Positions 38,458-46,865 of a stretch of DNA of 64,000 nt are shown piece by piece. Position numbers and translations under genes: made by a program. The stretch is from Paracoccus gahaiensis. GTDB lineage: Bacteria; Pseudomonadota; Alphaproteobacteria; Rhodobacterales; Rhodobacteraceae. Where the stretch lies: positions 186,001-250,000 of the forward strand of contig NZ_SUNI01000002.1 of assembly GCF_005048225.1 (NCBI RefSeq), read 5' to 3'. The notes below the pieces were generated by a model. It saw only the letters and a list, made by a program, of their open reading frames with translations, ran no database searches and was not told the origin of the DNA. How positions within the stretch are numbered: the first letter of the stretch is position 1; the number at the start of each line of letters is the position of its first letter.

Positions 38458-39537
38458 ATGCTGCCGCCCCGCAATCCCGACCTGCGCCTGAAGGCCCGTG
38501 GTGCCGATACCCGCCCCGAGGGGCGGTTCGAGCGGCTGACCCACCGGCGCGAGGATGATGGCTGGGACATTCCCGAGGATCAGACCCTGCTGCGCACCGA
38601 GGTGACGATCGAGGAGCCGCGCAGCATCCTCACCCGCAACAGCTCGCCCGATATCTCCTTCGACCGCTCGATCAATCCCTATCGCGGTTGCGAGCATGGC
38701 TGCATCTACTGCTATGCCAGGCCCAGCCATGCCTGGCTGGGCCTGTCGCCGGGTCTGGATTTCGAGACCAAGATCACCGCCAAGCCTCAGGCCGCCGCGC
38801 TTCTGGCGCGCGAACTGGCCCGGCCTCGCTACAAGCCCGCGCCCATCGCGTTGGGGACCAACACCGATCCCTACCAGCCGGTCGAGGCGCAGCTGGCGAT
38901 CATGCCCGGCCTGCTGCGGGTGCTGCGCGACTGGAATCACCCGGCCACGCTGATCACCCGCGGCGCGACGGTGCTGCGCGACATCGACCTCTGGGCAGAA
39001 CTGGCGGCGCGCGATCAGGCCGCCGTGGGGGTCAGCATCACCACGCTGGACCCCGATCTGGCCCGGGTGATGGAGCCGCGCGCGCCCACCCCCGCCACCC
39101 GCCTGCGGATGATCCGAGAGCTGTCCCGCGCCGGCATCCCCGTGCGCATCATGGTGGCTCCGGTCATCCCCGTCCTGACCGAGCCCGAGATCGAGGCGAT
39201 CCTGACCGCCGCCCGCGAGGCGGGGGCCAGCACCGCCAGCATGATCGCCCTGCGCCTGCCGCACGAGGTGGCGCCGCTGTTCCGCGACTGGCTGGAGCGG
39301 CACCGCCCCGGCATGGCCGCGCATGTCATGAACCGCGTGCAGGCGATGCGCGGCGGGCGCGACAACGACCCGCGATTCGGGCATCGCTTCAAGGGCGAGG
39401 GGGTCGAGGCCGATCTGGCTCGGCAGCGCTTCCGGCTGGCGCGCAGGCGGCTCGGCTATCGCGAGGGCAGTCCGCCGCTGGATTGCTCGCGCTTCGGGCC
39501 GCCGCCCCGGGCCGGGGACCAGCTGTCGCTGTTCTGA
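38458..39537 (+). CDS. PA0069-family radical SAM protein (SplB-related)
   Basis: A 359-residue radical SAM enzyme with the cluster motif CEHGCIYC (Cys78, Cys82, Cys85), followed by YARPSH and later IALGTNTDPYQPVE. This is the PA0069 branch of the group that includes spore photoproduct lyase (SplB), a DNA-repair enzyme. The substrate of the PA0069 branch is, as far as I know, not established. The ATG at 38458 was chosen over 38440 because the latter lies inside the promoter and SOS box. The SOS box is a direct hint at a DNA-damage role. Confidence 0.9.
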   Translation: MLPPRNPDLRLKARGADTRPEGRFERLTHRREDDGWDIPEDQTLLRTEVTIEEPRSILTRNSSPDISFDRSINPYRGCEHGCIYCYARPSHAWLGLSPGLDFETKITAKPQAAALLARELARPRYKPAPIALGTNTDPYQPVEAQLAIMPGLLRVLRDWNHPATLITRGATVLRDIDLWAELAARDQAAVGVSITTLDPDLARVMEPRAPTPATRLRMIRELSRAGIPVRIMVAPVIPVLTEPEIEAILTAAREAGASTASMIALRLPHEVAPLFRDWLERHRPGMAAHVMNRVQAMRGGRDNDPRFGHRFKGEGVEADLARQRFRLARRRLGYREGSPPLDCSRFGPPPRAGDQLSLF

Positions 39538-39546
39538 CCCGCAGCC

Positions 39547-40536
39547 TCAGGGGCGTCGCCCGATGGTCAGCCTGTCGCTGCCGGGCGTGCCGCTGAAGGC
39601 GCCAAGGCGGGCGGTGATCTGGTCCAGCGCCGGGCGGGGCCCCTGCGGGCGGCTGTCTAGGGCGGCGCGCATGGCGCGCAGATGCTCGGGCATGGTCCCG
39701 CAGCAGCCGCCGATGACCCGCACGCCCATGTCGCGCGCCAGACAGGCGTAGTCGGCCATCAGCTCGGGCGTGCCGTCGTAATGCAGATGCCCGTTCTGCA
39801 GATGCGGCACTCCCGCATTGCCCTTGGCGATGATCGGGCGCTCGGTGCCCGAGGCGACCAGCCCGGTCACCGTGCGCAGAAGGTCCGAGGCGCCGACGCC
39901 GCAATTCGCGCCATAGGCCACCGGCGGGTTGGGCAGGGTCTCGACCGCGGCGGCCAGTTGCGCCGGCGTCACGCCCATGATCGTGCGCCCCGCCGTGTCG
40001 AAGCTGAGGCAACCGCACCAAGCCATGCCCACCCGCCGCGCGGCGGTGGCGGCGGCGCGCAGCTCGTCCAGCGAGGCCAGGGTCTCGACCCACAGGATGT
40101 CGGCGCCGCCGTCGCGCAGCGCCTCGGCCTGCTCGTGGAACATCTCGACGGCGCGGGCCTGGGTCAGGCTGCCCATCGGGGCCATGATCTCGCCGATCGG
40201 GCCCATGCTGCCGGCGACGATGACGGGGCGTCCGGCGCGGTCGGCCTCGGCGCGGGCGATCTGGGCGGCAAGGCGGTTCAGCTCGGTCACGCGGGCGCCG
40301 GCGCCGTGCAGGCGCAGCCGGCTGGCATTGGCGCCGAAGCTGTTGGTCAGGAAGAGGTCGGACCCGGCCTCGATGGCGCCGCGATGATGGGCGGCGATGC
40401 GGTCGGGATGGGTGGCGTTCCAGATCTCGGCGGGGGTCGCCGGGTCCAGGCCCATGTTGAAGAGCGCCGTGCCGGTCGCGCCGTCCGCCAGCACATGGGG
40501 GCGGGTGGCCAGCATCCGGGACAGCGCATCGGTCAT
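39547..40536 (-). CDS. bmt: homocysteine S-methyltransferase family protein (betaine--homocysteine type)
   Basis: The 329-residue product has the zinc-binding pattern of Hcy methyltransferases: the first cysteine in YGANCGVG and the pair in VIGGCCGT, with DGATGTALF at the N-terminus. It resembles the alphaproteobacterial betaine-homocysteine methyltransferase BmtA, which makes methionine without cobalamin or folate; the methyl donor remains an inference. The ATG at 40536 has GAGGAA six bases upstream; a GTG at 40542 is in frame. It converges on the radical SAM gene. Confidence 0.85.
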   Translation of the reverse strand: MTDALSRMLATRPHVLADGATGTALFNMGLDPATPAEIWNATHPDRIAAHHRGAIEAGSDLFLTNSFGANASRLRLHGAGARVTELNRLAAQIARAEADRAGRPVIVAGSMGPIGEIMAPMGSLTQARAVEMFHEQAEALRDGGADILWVETLASLDELRAAATAARRVGMAWCGCLSFDTAGRTIMGVTPAQLAAAVETLPNPPVAYGANCGVGASDLLRTVTGLVASGTERPIIAKGNAGVPHLQNGHLHYDGTPELMADYACLARDMGVRVIGGCCGTMPEHLRAMRAALDSRPQGPRPALDQITARLGAFSGTPGSDRLTIGRRP

Positions 40537-40631
40537 CGTCACTTCCTCGCCCAGAGCGCCACAGCCCCGCTTGCCCGGACCTCACGCCCCTTGCGGATCA
40601 TGCCATGCGGGGAGGGGCGCGCCCATGAAAC

Positions 40632-40663
40632 AAATGAAAAACCGCGCCGGTTTCCCGGCGCGG
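40632..40663 (-). terminator. intrinsic terminator of the rpsF-rpsR-rplI operon
   Basis: In the minus direction CCGCGCCGG-GAAA-CCGGCGCGG (40663-40642) has nine perfect pairs and a GNRA loop, followed by TTTTTCATTTG. A second small hairpin GATCCC-cgaa-GGGATC lies between it and rplI (about 40679-40694). Confidence 0.9.
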
Positions 40664-40692
40664 CAAAGATCGTCCGACGATCCCTTCGGGGA

Positions 40693-41283
40693 TCAGTCGC
40701 GGTCGCGGTCGTCGCTTTCGCCGTCATCGGCGCCGCCGATGTCGTCGAACAGTTCGGCGATCTCGAATTCGGCCTCGGCATCGGCCTCGTCGGCGATGTC
40801 GCGGATCGACTTGCCCTGCGCCTGCAGCTCGGCCTCTTCGGGCGAGCGGGCGACGTTCATGGTGATCGTCGCCTCGACCTCCGGGTGCAGCACGACGGTG
40901 ACGTCATGCAGGCCCAAATCCTTGATCGGCTCGCGCAGCACGACCGACTTGCGGTCGACCGTGAAGCCGGCCTCGGTCGCGGCATCGGCGGCGTCACGCG
41001 TGGTGACCGAGCCGTAGAGCGCGCCCGAATCGGAGGCCGAGCGGATGACCACGAAGGTCTGGCCGTCCAGCTTTTCGGCGATCTTCTGGGCTTCGGCCTT
41101 GGATTCCGCATTGCGGGTTTCCAGCTGGGCCTTCTGGCCTTCGAACGCCTTGATGTTGGCCTCGGAGGCCCGCATCGCCTTGCCCTGCGGCAACAGGTAG
41201 TTGCGCGCGAAGCCCTGCTTGACGTTCACGACTTCGCCCATCTGGCCAAGCTTGGCCACACGTTCCATCAGGATGACTTGCAT
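40693..41283 (-). CDS. rplI: 50S ribosomal protein L9
   Basis: L9 binds 23S rRNA and helps hold the reading frame. The 196-residue product begins [20 protein letters not shown] and [15 protein letters not shown], the conserved N-terminal domain, joined by a long helix to the C-terminal domain. The C-terminus has about 40 extra residues that are strongly acidic ([17 protein letters not shown] and ending DDRDRD), beyond the roughly 150 residues of E. coli L9. It is the last gene of the rpsF-rpsR-rplI operon. Confidence 0.97.
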   Translation of the reverse strand: MQVILMERVAKLGQMGEVVNVKQGFARNYLLPQGKAMRASEANIKAFEGQKAQLETRNAESKAEAQKIAEKLDGQTFVVIRSASDSGALYGSVTTRDAADAATEAGFTVDRKSVVLREPIKDLGLHDVTVVLHPEVEATITMNVARSPEEAELQAQGKSIRDIADEADAEAEFEIAELFDDIGGADDGESDDRDRD

Positions 41284-41296
41284 CGTTCAGGTCTCC

Positions 41297-41524
41297 TTAC
41301 TTGATGACATAGGGCAGCAGGGCCAGGAAGCGGGCGCGCTTGATGGCACGGGCCAACTCGCGTTGCTTCTTGGCCGAGACGGCGGTGATGCGCGAGGGCA
41401 CGATCTTGCCGCGTTCGCTGATATAGCGCTGCAGCAGGCGGGTGTCTTTGTAGTCGATGGCCGGAGCATTCTCGCCCGAGAACGGGCAGACCTTGCGGCG
41501 GCGGAAGAACGGTTTGTTTGCCAT
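41297..41524 (-). CDS. rpsR: 30S ribosomal protein S18
   Basis: A 75-residue S18 of standard length, with the conserved core [20 protein letters not shown] near the start and [20 protein letters not shown] in the middle. S18 pairs with S6 on the platform of the small subunit. It lies 13 bases after rpsF and 13 bases before rplI, so the three are co-transcribed. The single cysteine motif VCPF is the non-zinc form. Confidence 0.97.
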   Translation of the reverse strand: MANKPFFRRRKVCPFSGENAPAIDYKDTRLLQRYISERGKIVPSRITAVSAKKQRELARAIKRARFLALLPYVIK

Positions 41525-41537
41525 GTCTCAGATCCTC

Positions 41538-41996
41538 TCAGTTCCGGTCGCGGCGTTCGCCGCCACGGTCACCGTCACGGGGACGATCGTCACGGGGACG
41601 GTCGCCACGGTCGGGACGGTCGCCCCGGGGACGGTCGCCGCGATCGCCACGGTCACCGCGCTCGCCACGCTCTTCGCGCTTCTGCATCTGGACCGAGGGG
41701 CCTTCCTGATGCTCGTCCACGCGGATGGTCATCACGCGCATCACGTCATCATGCAGGCGGGCCAGGCGTTCCATCTCGAGCACGGCGCCCGAGGGGGCGT
41801 CGGTGCGCAGGAAGGCGTAATGGCCCTTGCGGTTCTTGTTGATCTTGTAGGCGAGGGTGCGGACACCCCAATATTCGTTTTCCACGACCTTGCCGCCGTT
41901 ATCGGCGAGTACGGTCGAGAAATGTTCGATCAGCCCTTCGGCCTGCGTGTTCGACAGGTCCTGGCGGGCGATCAGCACATGCTCGTAGAGGGGCAT
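41538..41996 (-). CDS. rpsF: 30S ribosomal protein S6 with an RD-rich C-terminal tail
   Basis: S6 binds 16S rRNA together with S18. Residues 1-100 are a normal S6 fold ([34 protein letters not shown]). From residue 107 to 152 follows a low-complexity tail of RGD/RD/RP repeats ([20 protein letters not shown], then more of the same), encoded by imperfect 9- and 15-base repeats. E. coli S6 instead carries a short glutamate tail. The ATG at 41996 fits the conserved start. An AT-type promoter and a leader hairpin lie upstream. Confidence 0.96.
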   Translation of the reverse strand: MPLYEHVLIARQDLSNTQAEGLIEHFSTVLADNGGKVVENEYWGVRTLAYKINKNRKGHYAFLRTDAPSGAVLEMERLARLHDDVMRVMTIRVDEHQEGPSVQMQKREERGERGDRGDRGDRPRGDRPDRGDRPRDDRPRDGDRGGERRDRN

Positions 41997-42029
41997 GGCG
42001 ATCCTTTCGGGTGCTGTGCGCATTTCATC

Positions 42030-42055
42030 GACGGGTCGGCCCTTCCGCACCCGTC
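42030..42055 (-). promoter_or_regulatory. rpsF mRNA leader hairpin
   Basis: On the minus strand GACGGGT-g-CGG-aaggg-CCG-ACCCGTC forms ten pairs with one bulged G, 34 bases upstream of rpsF. S6:S18 is known to bind an rpsF leader hairpin that exposes a CCG; here CCG and GGA are present but CCG can be fully paired, so the match is only suggestive. Confidence 0.35.
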
Positions 42056-42100
42056 ACGAGAGGCTGCGCTGTTATGGAAATCCAGGCGGAAGGATGGGGT

Positions 42101-42128
42101 CTTCTAGCAGCGAATGCTGCGGATGCAA
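42101..42128 (-). promoter_or_regulatory. candidate rpsF promoter
   Basis: Minus strand TTGCAT (42128-42123), 16 bases, TAGAAG (42106-42101). Transcription would begin near 42094, giving a leader of about 100 bases. Confidence 0.4.
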
Positions 42129-42164
42129 GGTGATTCGGCTGGCGGGGGCATGGTGGGAGGCGTG

Positions 42165-42232
42165 GTCGGGGGGCTGCCGCCCCCGGCCGCAGGGCGGCCT
42201 CCCCCGCGGGTATTTGGGCAAAGAAGAAGGGC
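42165..42232 (+). repeat. GC hairpin/GGGTATTT repeat
   Basis: GGGGGGC-tgcc-GCCCCC and AGGGCGGCCTCCCCCGCGGG followed by TATTTGGGCAAAGAAGAAGG: a diverged copy of the dispersed family, between divergent promoters rather than after a gene. Confidence 0.55.
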
Positions 42233-42301
42233 GGGGGCTTGCGCCGCCGGCCGGGGGCGGGCCATCCTGCCGCCCAGGGTGACCAAGAGGCGGGGGCGGG
42301 C

Positions 42302-43261
42302 ATGGCGCTGGAAGATGCGAAGACGCAGGTGGATCAGGCCTTCACGCGCGAGAGCTTGCGCGGGCTGTCCTTCGAGAATGCCTTCGGCGGGGCGACGAGT
42401 TTCCTGCGCCGGCGCTATACCAAGGATCTGGCGGGCGTCGATCTGGCGGTGACGGGCATTCCCTTCGATCAGGCGGTGACGCACCGGCCCGGCACGCGCT
42501 TCGGGCCGCGCGCGATCCGCGAGGCGTCCACGCTGCAGGCCTTCGACGCGCCCTATGGCTGGGGCTACGATCCGTTGGCGCTGCTGGACGTGGTCGATTA
42601 CGGCGACATGGCGTTCGATTATGCCAATACCCGCGAGGTGCCCGGGCGGATCGAGGCGCATATCGGCGCGATCCTGGATGCCGGGGTGGCGCCCGTGACC
42701 TTGGGCGGTGATCATTCGATCACGCTGCCGATCCTGCGGGCGGTGGCGGCACGGCGCGGCCCGGTTGCGCTGATCCAGTTCGACGCGCATTCCGACACTT
42801 GGGTGGATGACGACCCGGAGCGGATCGATCACGGGACCTTCCTCTACAAGGCGATCCGCGAGGGGGTGGTCGATCCCGCCGCCAGCGTCGCGGTGGGCAT
42901 CCGCACCGACAATCCCGACACGATGGGGGTGACGATCCTGGATGCGCCGATGGTCCATCGCGAGGGGGTCGAGGCGGTGCTGGCGCGGGTGCGGGCCGTG
43001 GTGGGCGACCGCCCCGTCTATGTGACCTTCGACATCGACGCGCTGGACCCGGCCTTCGCGCCGGGCACCGGGACGCCCGTCTGGGGGGGGCTGGCCGGCT
43101 GGCAGGCGGCGGCCCTGCTGCGCGGGCTGGCGGGGGTGGATCTGATCGGCGGCGACGTGGTCGAGGTCTCGCCGCCCTATGACACGACGGGGGCGACGGC
43201 GATCGCCGGGGCGCATGTCGCGCTGGAGCTGATCGCACTCTATGGCTGGACCCGGCGGTGA
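42302..43261 (+). CDS. speB: agmatinase
   Basis: The enzyme hydrolyses agmatine to putrescine and urea. The 319-residue ureohydrolase has the two-manganese site: LGGDHS, FDAHSDTW, and FDIDALDPAFAPGTGTP near residue 240. The GT following the aspartates and the N-terminal region with ENAFGGATSFLRR fit agmatinase better than arginase or formimidoylglutamase, though guanidino-acid relatives cannot be excluded. The ATG at 42302 was chosen. Its urea product could be used by the urease whose ureG is at the right edge. Confidence 0.88.
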   Translation: MALEDAKTQVDQAFTRESLRGLSFENAFGGATSFLRRRYTKDLAGVDLAVTGIPFDQAVTHRPGTRFGPRAIREASTLQAFDAPYGWGYDPLALLDVVDYGDMAFDYANTREVPGRIEAHIGAILDAGVAPVTLGGDHSITLPILRAVAARRGPVALIQFDAHSDTWVDDDPERIDHGTFLYKAIREGVVDPAASVAVGIRTDNPDTMGVTILDAPMVHREGVEAVLARVRAVVGDRPVYVTFDIDALDPAFAPGTGTPVWGGLAGWQAAALLRGLAGVDLIGGDVVEVSPPYDTTGATAIAGAHVALELIALYGWTRR

Positions 43262-43264
43262 TCT

Positions 43265-43330
43265 GTGTCCCGCGACGCCCGGGGGGCCTCCTGCCCCCCG
43301 GAGCCCGCTGCGGATATTTGCGGGCCCAGG
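43265..43330 (+). repeat. full repeat: GTCCCGCGACG, GC hairpin, GGATATTT
   Basis: TGTCCCGCGACGCCCGGGGG, hairpin GGGGGGC-ctcct-GCCCCCC, then GGAGCCCGCTGCGGATATTT. It starts four bases after the agmatinase stop and could act as its terminator. Confidence 0.65.
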
Positions 43331-43380
43331 CAGGCCATGTGCCGCTTGTCGTGTCGCCGGCGCGGGGGTAAGCCGCTGGC

Positions 43381-44436
43381 ATGTTGCCCGAAGACCGCCT
43401 GATCCAGATCCTGCAACGTTTCGAGTTTCTCGAGGCGCGGCTGAATGCCGGCGCTGCGCCCGACCAGATCGCCGCGATCAGCCGGGAATATGCGGATCTG
43501 CGGCCGGTGGTCGCGCAGATCGGGCTGTGGCGCGCCGCGCAGGACGGGCTGTCCGAGGCCCGCGCCATGCTGGGCGATCCCGAGATGCGCGGTCTGGCCG
43601 AGGACGAGCTGCGCCGCCTCGAGGCCGGGCTGCCCGCGCTGGAACAGGCGTTGCGGCTGGCGCTGCTGCCCAAGGACGCCGCCGACGCGCGCCCGGCCAT
43701 CGTCGAGATCCGCCCCGGCACCGGGGGCGACGAGGCGGCGCTGTTCGCGGGCGACCTTCTGGAGATGTATCGCCGCCATGCCGAGGGGCAGGGCTGGCAG
43801 TTCCAGATGCTGGACCTGACCCGGACCGAGCTGGGCGGCGTCAAGGAGGCCACGGCCCGGATCGAGGGCGAGGGGGTCTTTGCCCGGCTGAAATACGAAT
43901 CCGGCGTGCACCGGGTGCAGCGCGTGCCCACCACCGAATCGGGGGGCCGCATCCATACCAGCGCCGCCACCGTGGCCGTCCTGCCCGAGGCCGCCGAGGA
44001 CGTGGTCCTAGACATTCCCGCGGGCGACATCCGCATCGACACGATGCGCGCCAGCGGGGCGGGCGGCCAGCATGTGAACACCACCGATTCGGCGGTGCGG
44101 ATCACCCACCTGCCCACCGGCATCGTCGTCACCAGCAGCGAGAAGTCGCAGCACCAGAACCGCGCCAATGCCATGGCCGTGCTGCGCGCGCGGCTTTATG
44201 ACATGAGCCGCGCGGCGGCGGATGCGGAACGCTCGGCCGACCGCAAGTCGCAGGTGGGCAGCGGCGATCGCAGCGAACGCATCCGCACCTACAATTTCCC
44301 GCAGGGCCGCATGACGGATCACCGCATCAACCTGACGCTCTATGCGCTGGACCGGATCATGGCGGGCGACCTGTCCGAGATCATCGACGCGCTGACCGCG
44401 CATGACCAGGCCGCCCGGCTGGCGGAGGCGGAATGA
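43381..44436 (+). CDS. prfA: peptide chain release factor 1
   Basis: RF1 reads UAA and UAG and triggers peptide release. The 351-residue product has the codon-recognition tripeptide in RVPTTES (Pro183-Thr184-Thr185; PAT in E. coli) and the catalytic GGQ at 228-230 in [11 protein letters not shown]. The shift from PAT to PTT keeps the required Pro and Thr. The gene overlaps prmC by four bases; PrmC methylates the GGQ glutamine, so substrate and modifier are made together. Confidence 0.97.
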   Translation: MLPEDRLIQILQRFEFLEARLNAGAAPDQIAAISREYADLRPVVAQIGLWRAAQDGLSEARAMLGDPEMRGLAEDELRRLEAGLPALEQALRLALLPKDAADARPAIVEIRPGTGGDEAALFAGDLLEMYRRHAEGQGWQFQMLDLTRTELGGVKEATARIEGEGVFARLKYESGVHRVQRVPTTESGGRIHTSAATVAVLPEAAEDVVLDIPAGDIRIDTMRASGAGGQHVNTTDSAVRITHLPTGIVVTSSEKSQHQNRANAMAVLRARLYDMSRAAADAERSADRKSQVGSGDRSERIRTYNFPQGRMTDHRINLTLYALDRIMAGDLSEIIDALTAHDQAARLAEAE

Positions 44437-45275
44437 ACCTGTCGCAGGCCCAGGCCGAGGGCGCGGCGCTGCTGCGCGCTGCCGGCATCGAGGGCGGCGC
44501 CCGCGATGCCGACCGCATCCTGGCCGCCGTGCTGGAGATCGAGCCCGGTCGGCTGCGCATCACCGAGGATCTGGCGCTGACCGAGGAGCAGGCGGCGCGC
44601 TTTCACCACGGCATCGCCGCGCGGGCGTTGCGCCAGCCGGTGGCGCAGATCGTGGGGTTCCGCGATTTCTGGGCGCATCGCTTTCAGGTCACCCGCGACA
44701 CGCTGGACCCCCGCCCCGAGACCGAGGCGCTGGTCGAGGCGGCGCTGGCCCGCCCCTGGCGCAGCGTCCTGGATCTGGGCACCGGGACGGGGGCGATCCT
44801 GATCTCGCTTCTGGCGGCGCGCCCGGGCACGACGGGCCTGGGGACCGACCTGTCCGAGGCGGCGCTGCAGGTCGCCCGCTTCAATGCGCGCCGGATCGGG
44901 GTGAATGCCCGGTTCCGGCAGGCCGACTGGCTGGAGGGGATCGCCGGGCCCTTCGATCTGATCGTCTCGAACCCGCCCTATATCGCCGCGGCCGAGATGG
45001 CGGGGCTGGACGCGGACGTGCGCGACTGGGAGCCGCGCATGGCGCTGACCGATGGCGGCGACGGGCTGGGCGCCTATCGCGTCATCGCGGCGGGGGCGCG
45101 GGCGCTGCTGTCGCCCTCGGGCGCGGTGCTGGTCGAGATCGGCCCCAGCCAGGGGGCGACGGTGCGCGCGCTTTTCACAGACCAGGGCGCACAGGCGCGG
45201 GTGCTGCCCGATCTGGACGGGCGCGACCGGGTCGTGCTGGCCGATTTCGCGGAAAGGGACGGGCCCCCCGACTGA
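44433..45275 (+). CDS. prmC: release factor glutamine methyltransferase
   Basis: PrmC (HemK) uses SAM to N5-methylate the Gln of the GGQ motif in RF1 and RF2. The 280-residue product has the SAM loop [10 protein letters not shown] (113-122) and the catalytic NPPY at 180-183 in [17 protein letters not shown] near residue 92 is the usual family landmark. The ATG overlaps the prfA stop. A non-coding stretch of 263 bases follows. Confidence 0.96.
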   Translation: MNLSQAQAEGAALLRAAGIEGGARDADRILAAVLEIEPGRLRITEDLALTEEQAARFHHGIAARALRQPVAQIVGFRDFWAHRFQVTRDTLDPRPETEALVEAALARPWRSVLDLGTGTGAILISLLAARPGTTGLGTDLSEAALQVARFNARRIGVNARFRQADWLEGIAGPFDLIVSNPPYIAAAEMAGLDADVRDWEPRMALTDGGDGLGAYRVIAAGARALLSPSGAVLVEIGPSQGATVRALFTDQGAQARVLPDLDGRDRVVLADFAERDGPPD

Positions 45276-45342
45276 CCCACGTCCCGCTCGCGCGGATGTG
45301 CGGCAGTTTTTGCTTGTCTAAGCGCGCGCGACATGGTTAGTC

Positions 45343-45375
45343 GGCGGCGTGCGACAGCCACAAGCCGCCGTCGCA
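45343..45375 (+). repeat. two interleaved inverted repeats upstream of the DUF4167 gene
   Basis: GGCGGC (45343-45348) pairs with GCCGCC (45364-45369), and TGCGAC (45350-45355) with GTCGCA (45370-45375). The two hairpins exclude each other. The rest of the 263-base gap has a looser GGGGCTG/CAGCCCC pair (45440-45467) and no gene. Confidence 0.4.
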
Positions 45376-45538
45376 TGGGTCAGCCTGACACTGCCTGTTC
45401 CGAAAGGGCGCGCAACCGCGCCATCGACGGGACTGGGCAGGGGCTGAACGGAGAGGTCACCAGCCCCCGTAACCGTCCGACACCGCCGTCCAGTTCATGC
45501 TGGCATCCCGACGCCCGGAAACATTTACAGACAGTCTG

Positions 45539-46663
45539 ATGAGATCATCAAAATCCCGCTCGCGTAGCAAATCGAACCGCCAGCGCACGCTGGGAAACAT
45601 CACCAATCGCGTCTTCGACAGCTCGGGACCCGAGGGCAAGGTGCGTGGCACCCCCCAGCAGATCATCGAGAAATACCTGACGCTGGCGCGCGACGCCCAG
45701 CTGTCCCATGATCGCGTGGCCGAGCAGAGTTTCCTTCAGCATGCCGAGCATTACACGCGCATGCTGGGCGAGGCGAACAAGGAAATGGCCGATCGCCAGG
45801 GCCGGCCCGAGGATGACGGCTATCAGTCCAGCATGGGCGGCCATGGCTATCATCAGGGCGGCAACGGCCAGAACGGCAACTCGAACCACGGCTATCAAAG
45901 CGCCGGGAATTCCGGCCAGAGCGGCTATTCGGGCGACAGCAATGCCCGCCAGGACAACAACCGCGACCGCTCGCGCGACAATCAGAACCGGGACGGCCAG
46001 AACCGGGATGGTCAGAACCGCGACTACCAGCAGCGGGACAACCAGAACCGTGACGGCCAGAACCGCGATCATCAGCAGCGGGACAACCAGCAGCGGGACG
46101 CGTCGAACCGGGACAATCAGCCCCGGGACAATCAGCGCGACAACCAAAACCGTGACAACCAAAACCGGGATGGCCAGAACCGCGACAACCAGAACCGCGA
46201 CCAGCAGGGTCGTGACCAGCAAAGTCGTGACGGCGGACAGCGGGACCAGCAGACTCGCGACAGCCAGCCCCGCGACACCGCGCCGCGGGAAGCGCAGCCC
46301 CGCGTGTCGCGGTCGCGCCGCGAGCCCCGCGACAACAACGACCCGCGCAATGCCGAAGCTGCGGCACCGCTGGAGCCCGGCCTGCCCGATTTCCTGACCT
46401 CGCGCGAGAACGAGGGGGCCGCTCCGGTGATCACCCCCGAATCCGAAGTCCGGTCCGAGGGCCCGACGGAGGCCACGCCCAAGCCCGTCCGCACGCGGAC
46501 CCCGCGCGCCAAGGCGCCGCGCCCGGCGCCCGATGCGGCTTCCGGCGATGGACTGCCGGGCGATGCGGCCCCCGCCGCGCCGACGCGCAGCCGCCGCAAG
46601 CCGGTGGTGCGGGACGAGGCGCCCGCGCCGGCCTCCGACCCGCAGGACAGCACGCAGGACTGA
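45539..46663 (+). CDS. DUF4167 protein with long RD-repeat tail
   Basis: Residues 1-90 form the basic, conserved DUF4167 domain of alphaproteobacteria (RSSKSRSRSKSNRQRTLGNI, then NRVFDSSGPEGKVRGTPQQI and YLTLARDAQLSHDRVAEQ). Residues 91-140 are Gly/Asn/Ser-rich. About 145-250 is a near-perfect pentapeptide repeat of the type NRDGQ/QRDNQ with over twenty RD pairs, and the C-terminus alternates acidic and basic Pro/Ala-rich stretches. The composition suggests a disordered RNA-binding protein, but the function is unknown. I use the ATG at 45539 because the conserved domain begins there. Confidence 0.88.
   Translation: MRSSKSRSRSKSNRQRTLGNITNRVFDSSGPEGKVRGTPQQIIEKYLTLARDAQLSHDRVAEQSFLQHAEHYTRMLGEANKEMADRQGRPEDDGYQSSMGGHGYHQGGNGQNGNSNHGYQSAGNSGQSGYSGDSNARQDNNRDRSRDNQNRDGQNRDGQNRDYQQRDNQNRDGQNRDHQQRDNQQRDASNRDNQPRDNQRDNQNRDNQNRDGQNRDNQNRDQQGRDQQSRDGGQRDQQTRDSQPRDTAPREAQPRVSRSRREPRDNNDPRNAEAAAPLEPGLPDFLTSRENEGAAPVITPESEVRSEGPTEATPKPVRTRTPRAKAPRPAPDAASGDGLPGDAAPAAPTRSRRKPVVRDEAPAPASDPQDSTQD
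45975..46277 (+). repeat. 15-base coding minisatellite in the DUF4167 gene
   Basis: Units like AACCGGGACGGCCAG repeat about twenty times with synonymous and Asn/Gln/Gly changes, encoding [N/Q]RDxQ. One unit is shortened by a codon near residue 198. Copy number is likely to vary between strains. Confidence 0.85.
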
Positions 46664-46691
46664 TCCCCCGACCGGATCGTCAGTTGCGACG

Positions 46692-46720
46692 GGGCGCGCC
46701 GCAAGGCGCGCCCTTTGTCA
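46692..46720 (+). terminator. intrinsic terminator after the DUF4167 gene
   Basis: GGGCGCGCC-GCAA-GGCGCGCCC (46692-46713): nine perfect pairs and a GNRA loop, followed by TTTGTCATGTT, 29 bases after the stop codon. Confidence 0.88.
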
Positions 46721-46865
46721 TGTTATGGAGGCCGTTTTCAGGCCGGCAGGTTACGTTCCCTGGACGCAGGACCGGCCCGAAAGCAGGCCCGCACGTTTCC
46801 TCCAGTTCCGCCCGAATATCCCGGCAGAAGTCCCAGAGCGCCAAAGCCCGGGGCAGTTTCCAAAA

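Larger units (their letters stand above)
41997..42301. other. 305-bp divergent region between rpsF and agmatinase genes
   Basis: No gene seen. It holds the rpsF leader hairpin (42030-42055), a candidate rpsF promoter (42101-42128), and a copy of the GC hairpin/GGGTATTT repeat (42165-42232) next to the agmatinase gene. Confidence 0.7.

Noticed and set aside
40537-40620. SAM-II or SAH riboswitch upstream of the homocysteine methyltransferase gene
   Set aside because: Only about 100 bases separate the start from the rpsF operon terminator and no recognisable core of either class is present; the metF upstream region also shows none.
45343-45375. H-type pseudoknot formed by the interleaved repeats
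   Set aside because: The loop that would have to cross the first stem has zero bases, so both stems cannot form together; kept only as alternative hairpins.
45975-46277. CRISPR array
   Set aside because: The 15-base units are in frame, contiguous and without spacers; they encode a peptide repeat. No cas gene is present.
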